NCBI RefSeq assembly: GCF_003073045.1
Contig: NC_037591.1
Span: forward strand, 23,531,319-23,595,318
Origin: Pomacea canaliculata
Lineage: Eukaryota > Mollusca > Gastropoda > Architaenioglossa > Ampullariidae
Reading direction: 5' to 3'
Length of the DNA stretch: 64,000 nt
Shown piece by piece: positions 22,793 through 35,900 of the stretch (position 1 is its first letter; each line of letters begins with the position of its first letter). Under the pieces are notes generated by a model that saw only the letters and a program-made list of their open reading frames with translations, did not search any database and was not told the origin of the DNA. The translations under genes and the position numbers were made by a program.

Positions 22793-24305
22793 CTTCAACT
22801 TATCAGTTTGCAATAGAATCTTGCAGTTTTGTTGTACTTGCACTAATCATAGTGCTGCTGATCCCAACTGTAGCTGTGTAAAAAAAAGAAAAAAGATTCT
22901 TTCAGTATTTAACACAAATGACTTACATTTTATAAATTCCCTGTATGGGATTTTCTTCGAAATGACTCCATTCACATGGAAACTGAATTCACAAATGAAT
23001 TTGGTAGTATTAGTTTTTGATGACTCCAATGCATAACATGTACAAGCAAACACAGCGCACTGTAATACAAGGTTTATACTTGCTCTCGTCCTACACAGTA
23101 AATTATGGGAGTTTAATGCTATTGATAACAATTTATCCCAGGCAGCTATTGCTTGAGATTTATACAGCAACAGTAAAATGCAGTTAACTCTATGGCATAC
23201 AGTTTCATTTTTGTATCCCTTTAGCTCTAGAAACCTGCCCATAAAATAGCTATCATAGTTAATAAATCTCAGTCATTAACCTTATACCTGAATAAGTCCA
23301 ATAGGTTTTACCACATGCACTCCGTTTTATTTCGCATTTTTCGTTATCGCTTGCTTTCAGTGTTACGGCCTTAGCTTTTGCCACAAATTGTTTAAAAAAA
23401 TAGTATTGTAACAAGGAGCTGGTCACTAAAACAAAAGAAAAGAAAAATTCAATGTTTCAGAATGTTCAACTCTATGTGTTCTCTATGTTCCATACCGAAG
23501 TGGAAATTTGCCATTGGCTGTAGAAAAGTAAATTTTTAGTTTCGTAATTTTCTTATTTTTAATTTATATTAAAAGTTCGTACATTTATTTATGAACTATA
23601 TAGACTCTCAAAACTGTATTAATTAAGTCTCTAGTGCTATGAATATATGTAAGATTTTGCATTAAGTAAAACTTTCAAAATTTTTCTTCCTATCTGTAGA
23701 GATGTGAAAAGGATTATGGGAAAGTTTGTTGTTAGTGAATCTAGTGTTAAACTGTAAGTGTTACAACAATTGTTTTCAACATTATATTATATTAGTATCT
23801 TTACACGGAAATGTTGGTAGCAATATACATTGCATTAGTCTGCATCGAGTCCTTGGATAAAAGGATGCAATAGCCTTCGTAGCTCATTTATCGCCATCTT
23901 GCGACTCTCTGATACAAACAAGGAGATATATAAATATTATATCGTGAACATTTTCATGGTTTATAGACACTGTCATGAATACAGAGTTATATGGAGCATT
24001 CAGTATTGTCCAAATCGACTGCTCCGCAAACTCTTATTGTAGTTTATCCATCCTACCAAAAAGTGTATTTCTACGAGTCCTATGCTGAACCTCTTTATGT
24101 TATTATTACTGCGGGGTACTGTTAGGGATGCATATAACAATAAATGGCTATGTCACAAGACATAGAAACATGCGACTTATGATTAATTTTTTTTTTAAAA
24201 AAAACCTTTAAACTTTATTCTATTTAAAGTCATAGTTGGTTGCATTAAATTTATGAAAGTGCTTCTTTGTTTTTCTTAATGTAATTGCTTTGATGACAGT
24301 AATAA
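22793..24305. promoter_or_regulatory. Shared upstream region of two divergent zinc-finger genes
   Basis: About 1.5 kb of AT-rich DNA lies between the two start codons. Both genes must have their promoters and 5' untranslated exons here unless they use distant first exons. No TATA box or CpG-rich core stands out. A minus-strand acceptor-like TTTTTTACACAG sits near 22873, so paralogue A may have an untranslated first exon. Confidence 0.4.
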
Positions 24306-27300
24306 ATGGAACAACACAGCTTTCAACACATCCAGCTACAATCATACTTGCATCCAGAAACCTCTTCTGTTGGAACCATGGATGCAGTTGGGTCAGAGAG
24401 AGAACTTGTTTATGGAGATGAAGTTATACAAGATGGAGAAAAGGAGGCAGAAAAACTAATCATGGAGGCCAAGAAATGGACCGCTTCAGATTATCCTGTC
24501 AACCCACCAGAATTGCAGCTTACTGCAGTCCCATTTTACAAGGGATTTAGTGAGGGTGGATTGACTGTTCAAGAACTTCCATCTTACAGAGACCTTCAAA
24601 CCGCGCCAATGGTAAAACAGCCAATTCTTAACAATGGGGTCTGTGAACCACCAGAAAGTCAGAAGACTTCATATGATAGTAGCATTACTTCAGACAACTC
24701 ACACATGCCTTATGCTAGTGAAATCCAACATTTCAGAGAGGATCAGTATTCTCCCAGTCCTTCCAAAGAAATGCACAGATTTACTCAAGTCCTACCTGCA
24801 GATAACAAAGAGACTAGAATTGTAGAGAAAGAAGGAAACTTTTTTGTCAGTGGGAGTACTAATCACAAGACAGATACAGAAGAAGTCAGTACAGAAGCAG
24901 AGCAAACAAAGGAAGTGTCTGCAGATGATTCTGAAACCGATGTTGAAGGAAATAATGATGACACCTACCCATGTAAGAAAGTGCAGGGACAGAAGGTGAA
25001 AGAAAAGATTCAAGAAGTTACAGAAACCTGGGAAGGAGACATTTTAGAGGGAAGTGGTAGGCGAAGAAATCAGGATAGACGTTCTCCTCGACTTTCGTTG
25101 GTAAGTCTGTGACGTGTTACTGTAGTTATATGTGTTGTGATTCATTTTATTTATTTTTTTGTAGCCTCTTACTTTTTAACTATTTGATTATCTGATGATA
25201 TAGTTTTCTCATTTTTTTTTTAGTAAGTAGACTAAACCATTTCTGCCTAGTTTCCAAACAAAAGCAGAGTAGGATGCAATCAGCAATGACAATAAAACAG
25301 AATAGAAGCAGAAATATTTGGATTTGAAATGAAATAAAATCAATGTGTACAGTTATATCATTCTCATTATTATTTAATGTTTACTCATATTTGCTAAGCC
25401 TATCTATTTATTAACGTGGACAAGGAAGTCTAGTTATGATTAATTTTTCTGCCATCATTGTAGAGGAACAAGGTTGTAACAGTCCAGACAATGGGCGAGA
25501 TTGTGCTTCCAGCCAATTTCAAGTCACCTGTATGGGAATACTTCAGCTTCCAGGTCTCCGATGTAGAGGGAGGACATAAAATGGTTTCAAAGAATGTCTC
25601 GGTGTGCCGACTATGTAAAACTCATGTCAGATGTATGGGCAACACAACAAATATGGCCACTCATTTAAAGCGGCATCATCCAGAGATTGAGCTCTTTGAG
25701 GCAAAAGAAAAAGAGAAAAAGGTGAAAGGTCATTATTCTTTTTGAGAAGGATTCATTTATTGCATCACTGATCATGATACTGATCTTCCCCATAGTTATC
25801 TTACTTTGTCTTGTCATTGCTATCTCTCTGTAAACATCATCATATTTGTTATAGAGGCATAGATGAACAACCAACAATTTTTCTTTTTTATCTGGAATGT
25901 AAGCAATGATAATGCCTTAATAGATAAAAATTCAAGTCAGGCTGGAATGTGAGACAGTTAAGTTTACTAGTCTTTGTTAATAATCTGGATATATTATGCC
26001 TTGTACTCTAGCATTCCTCCACAAAGTCTTCATCAAAGATCAAGAGAAAAACATCATCACCTCCACCACCACTGTTACCACCACCGCCATCACCAGAGAG
26101 GCAAGAGAAGAAGCAAAAGAAGTTCAAACCTTCACAGAAAAGCTCTTTGCCAGAGCTGAAAATAGACGGGGATGTGTTTGACCGATGGTGGCGTTTTGGG
26201 ACCGCACAAGGGCTAGATTCGGATGAGGAGATTGCAAGCTTTCTTTTGTGCCAGTAAGTAGGCAAGCATTTCTTGTCTGTTTGCTGTGAAGATGCTGTTT
26301 CAGTATTAGCTTTGCTTTCAAACATTTATCATGAGCATAAACCTGCAGTATGATAATTATTGATTTTTTTTTTGTGTTAACAGCTATGAGAGTTCCATGA
26401 AAAATGTCCAGCCTGGTTCTTGTCAGAGTTGCCAGGCTCCCATTACCATGCTGTGTGCAAAGTGTATCTTTACCTTTGAGGCTATGCCATCACAGCCATC
26501 CAAGGTTGAAGAAGGAAAAATTAAAGATGAAGCAGAAGCTTCAGATCATGAAATGGCTGATAGTGGGGACCCTTATGTGTCAGCAGATGAGGTTCCTGTT
26601 AAGTTTGCAGAGCCTGCCTCTGGTCAGTCATCTCCAACCAAGAAGCAGATTTTGCTTCGTACGAAAAGAAAATTCCGAAAGAGGCCCATGCAACGTCGAG
26701 AAAGTGTTAAAGTATACAGATGTGAGCAGTGTGTGGCTGTCTTTAAGCATCCCAAGTCCTTGGAGAACCACATGCAGACTCACACAGATAACAGACCATT
26801 CAAATGCCAAGAATGTGAGACTGCTTTCAAACGATCAAGTGATCTGGCAGTACACATGCGAACACACACAGGTGAGAGACCTTACAAGTGTGAGTTATGT
26901 GAAGCAGCTTTTACGCAGTCTTGTGCCCTATCCCGTCACATTCGCACACACCCAGGTGCTGTGCCAGTGAGACGAAGAAAGTTGAAATCTGCCTTGGCAC
27001 AGGCACACATGAAGGGTGTGAGAGGACCCAAACCCAAGGGGCCTAAAGTCTACAATTGTGACCAGTGCTGGAAGTCATTTCGGAGTTCTAGCAACCTTAA
27101 AGTTCACATGAGAATACACACTGGAGAAAGACCATATACATGTGAGGTGTGTGGAGCAACCTTTACTCAGTCAAGTGCTTTGTCTTTGCACAAACGCACT
27201 CATCAGCAGGAAAGGCCTTTCAAATGCAACCAGTGTGATGGATCCTTCAAACGTTCAAGCGATTTGGCAATCCACATGCGTACACACACTGGGGAAAGAC

Positions 27301-27608
27301 CTTATGTTTGTGAGCTGTGTGGCTCAGCCTTTGCTCAGCTTAGCACCTTGACAATCCACATGTCATCACATTCTGACAATAAACCTTATAAGTGTCAGGA
27401 ATGTGGCATGATGTTCAAGCTGACATCACACTTGCAACGCCACTTGAAGACTCATGTAGGTCACGTCCCTTGCGATCACTGTGGCGCAATGTTCAAATCA
27501 CCTGTTGCATTAGCAAGGCATGTCAGGAAACATTCATCACCAGATGGGGCTCTTGTGTCTCCAGAAAGATTTGTGAACATGGAAAGTGCAATGCCGTTGG
27601 GGGTTTGA
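24306..27608 (+). CDS. BED- and C2H2-type zinc-finger protein, paralogue B
   Basis: Four exons join in frame: 24306-25100, 25464-25721, 26012-26253 and 26384-27608 (839 aa). Residues 1-265 are acidic and low in structure. Exon 2 encodes a BED-type finger: a VWEYFSF aromatic motif, CRLC, then HLKRHH. Exon 3 has a Pro-rich stretch, then FDRWWRFGTAQGLDSDEEIA. Exon 4 opens with YESS and a CQSC-x7-CAKC cluster, then nine C2H2 fingers, several with TGERPY-type linkers. The WW/GL-SD-E block, the double-CxxC cluster and the phase-2 intron between them match paralogue A at 19163-22792, transcribed the other way. A nuclear, sequence-specific DNA-binding regulator is the likely role; no orthologue name is assigned. 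BED domains often derive from hAT transposases, so domestication in its past is possible. Confidence 0.88.
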
Positions 27609-27739
27609 ATTCTCTGAATATATCAGTTGATGATCACAGAAGGTAAAGCCAGATCTACTTTTCACATTGCAATAATAGTGATGTTTACTGCTGCTCAGAC
27701 TTGTCAAGATCACAAAGAGTAATATTTTGTATTTTTCAT

Positions 27740-27745
27740 AATAAA
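27740..27745 (+). terminator. Candidate polyadenylation signal of zinc-finger paralogue B
   Basis: AATAAA about 130 bp past the stop codon. A further AATAAA at 29192-29197 could serve a longer 3' untranslated region. Confidence 0.4.
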
Positions 27746-30700
27746 AAAAAATTGTTTAAGTGCGTGGGGCATTTTTAAACAAAAAACTCTTTGTACAAAG
27801 ATATTAGTCTTAAAAGTCTTACTTGCCAGGCAGACATTACCTCTTTAATGATCGTTTTACCCAAAAGAAGAGAAAATTTTCAAGATCAGTTTGTCCATGC
27901 ATCTTGCTTTAAGCTAAGGTTTGCTTTAAGTTAAAGTTTAAGTAAAAGCTCATTAAGTCCATGCATAATTTTACAATGTTTTTAATATGAGGCTAAATGC
28001 AGGTTTCTTTAGACTGGAGGAAGAGGAATTCTTAGTTGTTGTATAGACAATGGTACCTCAGTGCTTGACCACAGTCTGTTCTGAAAGGCTAGTTGCATAC
28101 TGAGTGCCTAGCACTTTTTCCCTATTAAAAAGTAAAGTAACTGTATTTCGTTGGTGCTGGCACTCATCAATAGCTAACTACCTGATATTATGTTACCACT
28201 TTTACTTCTTTTCACTATATCATCTGCTTAAAATTGAAATGGTCTCTTTATGTTTCAGTGTTATTGAAATTGTTATAGTGATAACTTAACCATATGCCAA
28301 ACCTGAATGACTAATTCAGGCACATGTATGCAACTCTCATACTTGGCATACTTTTTTTCATACTTTAAAAAAAAATTCAGTTGTTCTTAATGTTTTCCTC
28401 TTTCCCTCATTTTTAGTAGTAGAAAGTTTTTTGGACTCCATGGTGACCATATGGTATACATATGTATATATACATTTATTAAATAAAAAACAAAAACGCA
28501 AGATTGTGAACACTCCAAAAGAGTTAAGGTCTTTACTGCATGAAATTGATGCATGACGCTTTTCCTTTTGTTTCATCCCAAAGCATCATGGGAAAGTATG
28601 GCATCTCATACAGGTTTTAGCGCAATAGTCGAGTACCAAGTAAGTGGTCGAGCACTGAAAAGGAATTCTCTCAAAAATATTGATTGAGACTAAATATTCA
28701 AGCAAGGAGCAGTTTGAGTACCAAGGTACCACAGTAATTTTTTTTATTGTTATTATATTATTTATTTTTATTATATTATTTTAAAGAAGGGAAAATGAGT
28801 TTAATACTGAAATGGGCTATATTGTAATATAAAAATGGAAAATCAAGGGCACGAGGGTGTTAGCAGTGCATATCTGTTGCTTATTTTTCTTACCATGTCA
28901 ATGACATTCTAATGGCTGGACATGACATGAATAACTGCATTATGAGTTGTATTCCCCACATTTTCCAATTAGAAGATAAAATTGTGGGTGGTAAATTGAT
29001 GTATTCATGTATGCCATGGTGTAATCAATTTGCTAATGCTTGTGTTTCTTGTATGGTTGACTGTTTTGTTTGTAGCCTTTCATGAGATCACCTCCACACT
29101 GGAAGTGCACTCTGTTAATTCTATTTTTTATTATTTATTTTTTGTATTAACATGATGCCTTGCACTTCCAGAAAAAGACTGTATTTACAAAAATAAAATT
29201 CCTTTTACACGTATGTGTATTCTTGTACCACCTTTAATGACCTTTCACACAGTACCTCATTGCTAGTTATAGGGGAATATGAAGAAATTAAAAAGAAATT
29301 GCTGAAAAGGGGAAAGGAGACGTACAGTATAAATTCCAGAATTTGCCTCATTGGAAAAAGATAGTTCATCCTAAAAATTTTTTATTGTTGGTTGCTTTTT
29401 ATTATCCTACTCTTTTTCTGCCACAGAAAACTTGATGAGAGTAACTAAACAGTTTTTTAAATGCAGCTGATTCTTCATACCTTTCTGCCTATTGTTATTA
29501 GGTGCATTTGACATACTTAATATAAGGTTTTCTATTATTTTGTAAATTTGTATATACTGATTTAATGCACTGAGTTCTTAAGATACTGCACAAAGTATTT
29601 TTGTGGTGCAAGAACTTTATCATTAAAATCCAACAAGAAAAGTTGGGTTTGCGAATTGCTCACATTAATACTTGTTAGAAATGGCAGGTAAATTTTTGTA
29701 ACTAATGCTGAAGGTCAGATGCTTTAAAACTTGTAGATAGTATGTGGTATAACTGTGATACTACATCTACATCATTTGCTTATTGCAGCATTTATTGGTA
29801 AATATTATCAAGCATGTCGCAGAATTGGTTACTGTAAATAATATTTATCTAGATTGATTGTAAACTCACACTGTGAGATTGCTTTCTCCTCAAAACAACA
29901 GAAAATCTACTAAGTTGTGCTGTGAGCATTTTAACAAAACCCTAAAATGATGTTAAAAGCAAATGTATTATCTTTGATGGTTACTTGATTAATGCATGTA
30001 AATTGCTTTGCATCTGCAGAAACAAAAACTCAGATTTGTTTTAGCACTGTTGAATGTGAGATTTTGATAGAACTTAAAGAATGAATTTCTCTTTTCTTTC
30101 TCTCCTCTTACCTTTTTTATATCAATTCTCATTTTATTTTTCATTGTCTTTTGACAAGATCTTTCATGTTACCTAGGTATTTTAATAATTTTAAACAGCC
30201 CTAAAATGAGACACATCTTTCTTTTATCTCATTTTGAGTACCTTTCAAGCTGAGATCTGTGCTACCTTTGATGGTGCCACCATGCAGAGGCAGTGAAAAA
30301 CTAGCCTGCTAATCTTGTAGGATTGACATAAAGCTGTTCCTATATTAGCAGTGCTTTCCTTGACTCAAAATTGCTGCAAAAATGAGCTGAAATGTGGATT
30401 CAGAATAGCCGGACTTGCCAAGATTGCACAACCACATCAGCCTCGTATGACTTCCACGCTCATTGTAGAATGCAGGATTTGTGCAGCACAATGTATATTA
30501 GTAGTACTGCCATACAATGAAACAATAACAAGATGAAGTGAAGGATTTAACTGTTGGCAGAAAAGCATAACAGCCAAAACTGAAGAGGTTTCAATGTATA
30601 GTAACATCTGTCACTCCAGCACTACATCATTGCTCAGAATCTTTTTTTATATTTAGTATTTTGTTGCTCCTGTTGAGCAACTTTAGAAATTTATATTATA

Positions 30701-31690
30701 GCAACGTTTTCTTGTTTTGTTCACTTTTGTTTAGGTCAAGAAGTTTGTTAGCAGTTCATTAATGCATAACTTAGTGTTTGTATTAATGGAATATACTATT
30801 TTATTGCTGGCAGTAAAGCAGCAGTGTTTTCATAAAAAAATTATTTGATTTGTTTGTATTTAAATGTGGAATTGTAAAGTACGTGTGCTAATATATGAAT
30901 GTTGATATTTGGGGACTTGCATGAACATGTAGTGAACCTGCACTAAATCTGAAGCATTCTTTTAGTTTGCTCAAGCAGATGATGGCCTTGATTGAAAATT
31001 TGGCTATCACTGTGTAGTAACAATCTACACACCCAGATCAACAACTAGTGTAGGAAAATTATTAAGTATGTAAATGGTTATTATAAAACTGTAGGTTATG
31101 TAGAATAGATAGGTGCAAAAGAAAGTGGCGCATGCTTTCTGGGCATTCCACATGATACCCTATTCAAAGACAACAGACAACATTTTGACCAACTCAAATG
31201 CCTGAAAAATGTATTCTGTTGACAATCACTGAAGTTGGTGTCCTATAGATAAGTGAACTTTATACATCTTGTCAGACACATTCGCTGGTTGAAGTTATCA
31301 TCGAGGTTGAACTCTGTTGTCATTGTGTCATACTAGGTAATGTGTTCTATCAATTATCCTTGTAGATTATGATTTTAATATTTTATGTAGCTTTCTAATA
31401 CTTTGTGCGTTACGCCTTTAATATCTGGGGCTTTGTTTCAAGAACTTGACAGTTTGGTTCTTGCACTTTATATCAAGTATGTATCGTTGAGGAGGGAACG
31501 TCTCTAGAACTCCCTGGTCTGGTATTTCAGAGCCCCACAAATGACTTTATAAATAGTAGCTGGGAGAGCTAGTGCGCTACTTATAAGGGTCAAAAGGAGG
31601 CCTTGTCTTTAAGTATCATCTCTTGACGTTGCTCTAGCGCCCTGGAGTCGAGGTCAGCTCCAGTTATTCCTCCTGAATTTTGAGGTGCAT
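27746..31690. other. AT-rich non-coding stretch after the zinc-finger gene
   Basis: No coding region was recognised. The first 1.5 kb may be alternative 3' untranslated sequence of the zinc-finger gene. It contains the MITE-like element at 28048-28734. The rest shows only simple AT-rich sequence. Confidence 0.4.
28048..28734. mobile_element. Degenerate pogo-type element
   Basis: Imperfect inverted ends: left CAATGGTACCTCAGTGCTTG, right GAGTACCAAGGTACCACAG followed by TA. They resemble the TACCTCGGTTCTCGA termini of the element at 107-793, and the length (687 bp) is the same. Subterminal GTCGAGTACCAAG/GGTCGAGCACTG repeats near 28628-28660 follow the same style. No transposase is visible. Clearly older than the copy at 107-793. 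Confidence 0.5.
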
Positions 31691-31699
31691 TGCCAGAGA

Positions 31700-31960
31700 C
31701 TTTAACCGTTAACCTTATGTTCGTTACTGTGAGATGTTACGGATCGCACTTTTCTCCTGGCCAGTTTCCATGTGTGTGTGTGTGAACTGTACCCGTCTCC
31801 TTCCCTTGCAGCCTGTCCTTCCCCACCCATGTACATGATCAAATAGCCATTTAACAGCCGAGTCAGATGCGCTGCATGACTGCTGATCGAGCAGCTAGTG
31901 TGCACGCCTCCGCGCTCGGGTGCTGGTGCTCTGACCACTCGGCTGATACAACGGATGATG
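31700..31960 (-). repeat. tRNA-derived SINE, second family
   Basis: On the minus strand the head reads GCCGAGTGGTCAGAGCACC (near 31948-31930), a good pol III A-box region of tRNA type. An unrelated body with a short CA/TG microsatellite (near 31772-31783) follows. The sequence differs from the SINE family in the first 5 kb. The tail end is not resolved. Confidence 0.55.
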
Positions 31961-32459
31961 TATGTACAATTCGTTGCCATGAAAAGTCATCACTAAAGCG
32001 CTGTGGTCCTCTAAGCACGTGTAAAGGATGAGAGCGTGAATAAATTATAAAAGCTTCTTACTTATACATGTCCACATTCTTGCAAACGCGCACACACACA
32101 CACGTTTACAAGTCGCGATGTGTTTAATCCCGGTTGTTGTACAGGAATAAACAGTGAATGGTGTAAATGAACGTGTGTCATTGACATTCGAACCCACTAT
32201 ACCCCATCCCCAGCCCTTTCTTGTTGTGTGACCATCTAATTCCTAACCTTTATCTTTTGGGCAATGTCTGGACGCTGCACACTTTGTAAACAAGCGCGTT
32301 TAATAAATATTAAAGCCACTAATATGGTGGGCAAGCTGAGAGCCGTGATAAGTGTCTGTCGAGAATTTGTAATAGCTTTTAGTCTCGATCAGTACCTTCT
32401 AGTCATATGTTTTCGGGAAAACCTTCAAGAAAGAGAGAAATAAGCCAAGAAAGGCTTGA

Positions 32460-32900
32460 AAGTGGTTGCCTAGGGGCTTGTACGGGTAGGCGGGAGCATG
32501 AGACGGGCCTGCAGATGTTATAATGACACAGCGACCCTCTCCGAGGGCAGTTGCGCTTGCACCAGACTATCGCGCTTTGCATGTACCAAGCGGTTTTGTA
32601 GGGGACGTAGCACCGCTGGCTAGGGATACTTCCCTGCCCAGGAGAATTCCACCACCGTTCCCATGGTCTTGGGGGAGTCCTGGTAGTGGGGGTGAGGGGT
32701 CGGTGTTGGGGCCCAGCGCCTTGGAGGTTGCCTGCATCACCCTTATGAAAACTGTCCTGCCTAGTATGAAGATCCACAACCGGTTGGACGCCGGAAGCAG
32801 GCTTGAGAACGCCCATTTCCACATTGCCAGGAGGCGAAGACGGATGTAGGGACTGGGTATCTAACGGCTGAGTGGATGGATGGATGGGGTTTGCTGTGGG
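32460..32900. repeat. Probable repeat or 3' untranslated region with GGAT repeat edge
   Basis: A relatively GC-rich stretch with a short GGAT microsatellite (32874-32886) lies immediately past the stop codon of the LPMO-like gene. Reading frames on both strands look non-coding. It could be 3' untranslated sequence or a repeat inserted there. Confidence 0.35.
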
Positions 32901-32902
32901 TC

Positions 32903-35900
32903 TCACGACAGTAGGCAGTTCAGCTCGGGGGTCTTCGTCGGAGGAACTAGTTTCGAGTCTCCCACGGTAGGCAGTAGCAGCACCGTGTGTGTATTTGCAA
33001 CCGGATGATTCCCCTCTTTGTCATTGCGAGGTGACGACTCGATAGGCGAGGGTTGTGACTTTGGATCAGCGGCGCACGAGATTGGTGAGGAGAGCGAGGG
33101 TTGGAGTGTCGTGGCGGTTTCTATTTTCCCAGTGACTGTCGCCGTGGCCGTAATCGGGAAAGTAACGGCTAGTTTTGTTGATGGGGCATCAGTGACATTC
33201 TGCCACAAGGAACTCGCGAAATCAGACGATGTCGACTCAGAAAAAATGTACGAGATGTTTATTTTGTTGTCGATTGAGCTCGGTCCCTTCTTGTCGTCGC
33301 CGCCTACCGTGCAGTTCTTGAGGAAGGCCTCCCACTTGTCCTTGAGCTCCTGCTGGGTGAGCACCCCGAGAACCGCTGGGTGGCTGCCCATGACGTCGAT
33401 AACCGCGATGTCGGCGCACCCCTGGTACCACTCCTGGTCACCGCACCCTTTGCAATAGTTGCACTGCGGTTCCTCCGTGCCGCACTGCACGCAACCTTGG
33501 CGGTTGGTTTTGAATCCTGCACAACACAGTGACGCGGATGAATGATTCCTGAACATCGAAAGTAAACAAGCATTCAGTTTGCATACAAAACCAACTGATT
33601 AACGAAAACGTATTCAGTCCACTTACTATACATTTAAGATCTGATCTGGAACTCCCTTCCCTTTCAAGTTCTTCAGTCTTCCAAAGCGTTTAAGCGTTTG
33701 CTCCAAACGCATCTTTTTTGTAAATATGTTTAAATATGTTACTATTTGAAGTTTTTTCTGATATATTAATTTGTCTTGATTTGTATGGTTCGTTTTTCAA
33801 CCGATTCTGTAATAGTAAGTATGAAATCATCCCTAGTATTTTTCTTCGTGTTCTTCTTTGAATTTAGTTTTATTTTGCTAGCGTCATTGTAGCCCAAGGC
33901 AATAATAACTGCCAAGATAAATACATGCATTTGCATGTACAGAAGCTGTAGCAGCAAAATGTTTCAGATAAAACTCGCATTATTTTACATTTTAAAAATG
34001 TCTTCATGAGAAAGTAGAGTATCAGAAGCATCCAACATTTTAAAATGTTTATCTCACATTGTTCCTGCATTTCTCAAGCATGTAGGAATGTGTCGTGTTA
34101 CAGTTTCTGCGTCTAACCCCCATTTGTATTCACTCAACCGTTTCAGCCGTTTTAATCTGGTGTGTCGCGCTGTTGTCTGAGTCCAAATGCACAATACATA
34201 GGTTGGCGGTACAAATCCCACTTGTTTCACTTCGCATAGAGCGGGCGAAGTAATTATTAATTTCCTGCTCGACAGCCCTTGTAAGAAGGATTGTTCGTCC
34301 TGAATCATTAGTCAAAATAATACGGGTGGGGGTGGTGCTTAGAAGGGCGTAATGTACGTCTTGTCACATTTCTCACTGCTGAAACTCTGAATGTGATGCG
34401 ACTTCGAAAAAGAATTGTGCTCAGTCTAAACAGGTGGTACGAGAAACTTCAGGTGATGTCGCTGCACTTAACGGAAGACAGGCTATGTTCATGCTTTGAA
34501 CTGAAGAACACTTGCCGAACGTTTATTACACATTTCTCATAAAGATAAGCTGTAAGATGCCTAGACTAAAGACAAAGTATGGAGAAAAACAAAAAGGCGA
34601 AAGGAGAGAAAAGGAAAGCGAGAAAGAAGGAAAAGGGCTAGAATAGAGGTGGGGGCGGGAGGCTCATCATACAAAGTTAATGTGAAAAGGATATCAGTCC
34701 ACCTATACACGTCCGTGGTTGAGGCTGTCGTTGATGTGTGGGTCAGTGGGGAAGCCAGCGATGAATATTTTACCGTCAGCGCGAAGGGAAGGAGTATTTA
34801 CAAAACTCGACACGACATTATTCATGAAGATTAATAATCATCCTAAACAGGAAATTTTAGGAGAATTTCTCACCGTGGACAGTTCAAGGGAGTCTGTTCA
34901 AGTTTGAAAACCGTTCAGAGGTCTCCAAGTTCTTTACACGAGAGATGGTGTCGCGGATGCTTCCGTCATTTCGGTCAGTGACAGGTAAAAGCAATGAAAA
35001 TTCTTTCAGCCACCCCCTTTTCCGCGTCCTCCTTGAAGGCGAGGGCTAAATTTAAAAAGCGTGCATATTCTACTTATCCTATTTGTCCTCGGAAATAAAA
35101 AAAAAAAAAAAAAATTGCCTTTCTCTCTCCTTTACCAATGATACACCTAGGATTCGAACTCGCATAAAGTTCCAATTGGAATAAAGCGCACAAAATGTTG
35201 TGACTATGTCATGCCTCTATGACGTACTTCCCTTTGTAAAGACATACAAATACTATAATTACTACAATTTAAAAATTTTCTCCCTCCATTGCTGCCTGTT
35301 TCCTCTCTTTCTTAGATAGATACTTGTGAGCAAAGATGTTTTGGAGAAAAAGATGCTTGTAACGCCAAGGTATGTCTGCATGCCTGATTGCTTTCTCTGT
35401 CTCACGTGTGTTTATGTGGTTGATCACTGCTCACCAGTGATGTGGCGCCACTGCAGCAAACAATGGCTGCACACCATGTCCTCTGGGAGCTTGAGGTGCA
35501 GGCTGATAAGGCCGCCGGACTGGCTAATCTGGTAGGACTGGCCATATTCGGATTCCACGATGGACAAGCGGTACTGATCAAAACAATGCTGGTCGGGAGT
35601 TTCTTTGTTTGACTCCAGCTTACACAGGCGAAACTCGTACTTGCCTAGCAGCTCTGAAGTCGAGTCCACAGCGACCTGCGATGTGACGATGAGGATGATA
35701 ATTCAGACAAGACACATACTAAGAAGAAGAAGAAGGCAGTAGCGCAGTACTGAAGAAACAAAGGGATAGGGGCGATGATGGAAATGCGGGGTTATCCCGA
35801 GAGTGTTGCGTGCTACTGTTCATCTTAGTGTATACGTGTGTTTGGTCGTTCGTGTGCCTATAGTTGTCAAGTGCCTTGATGTTGCATAGCACGAATTTTG

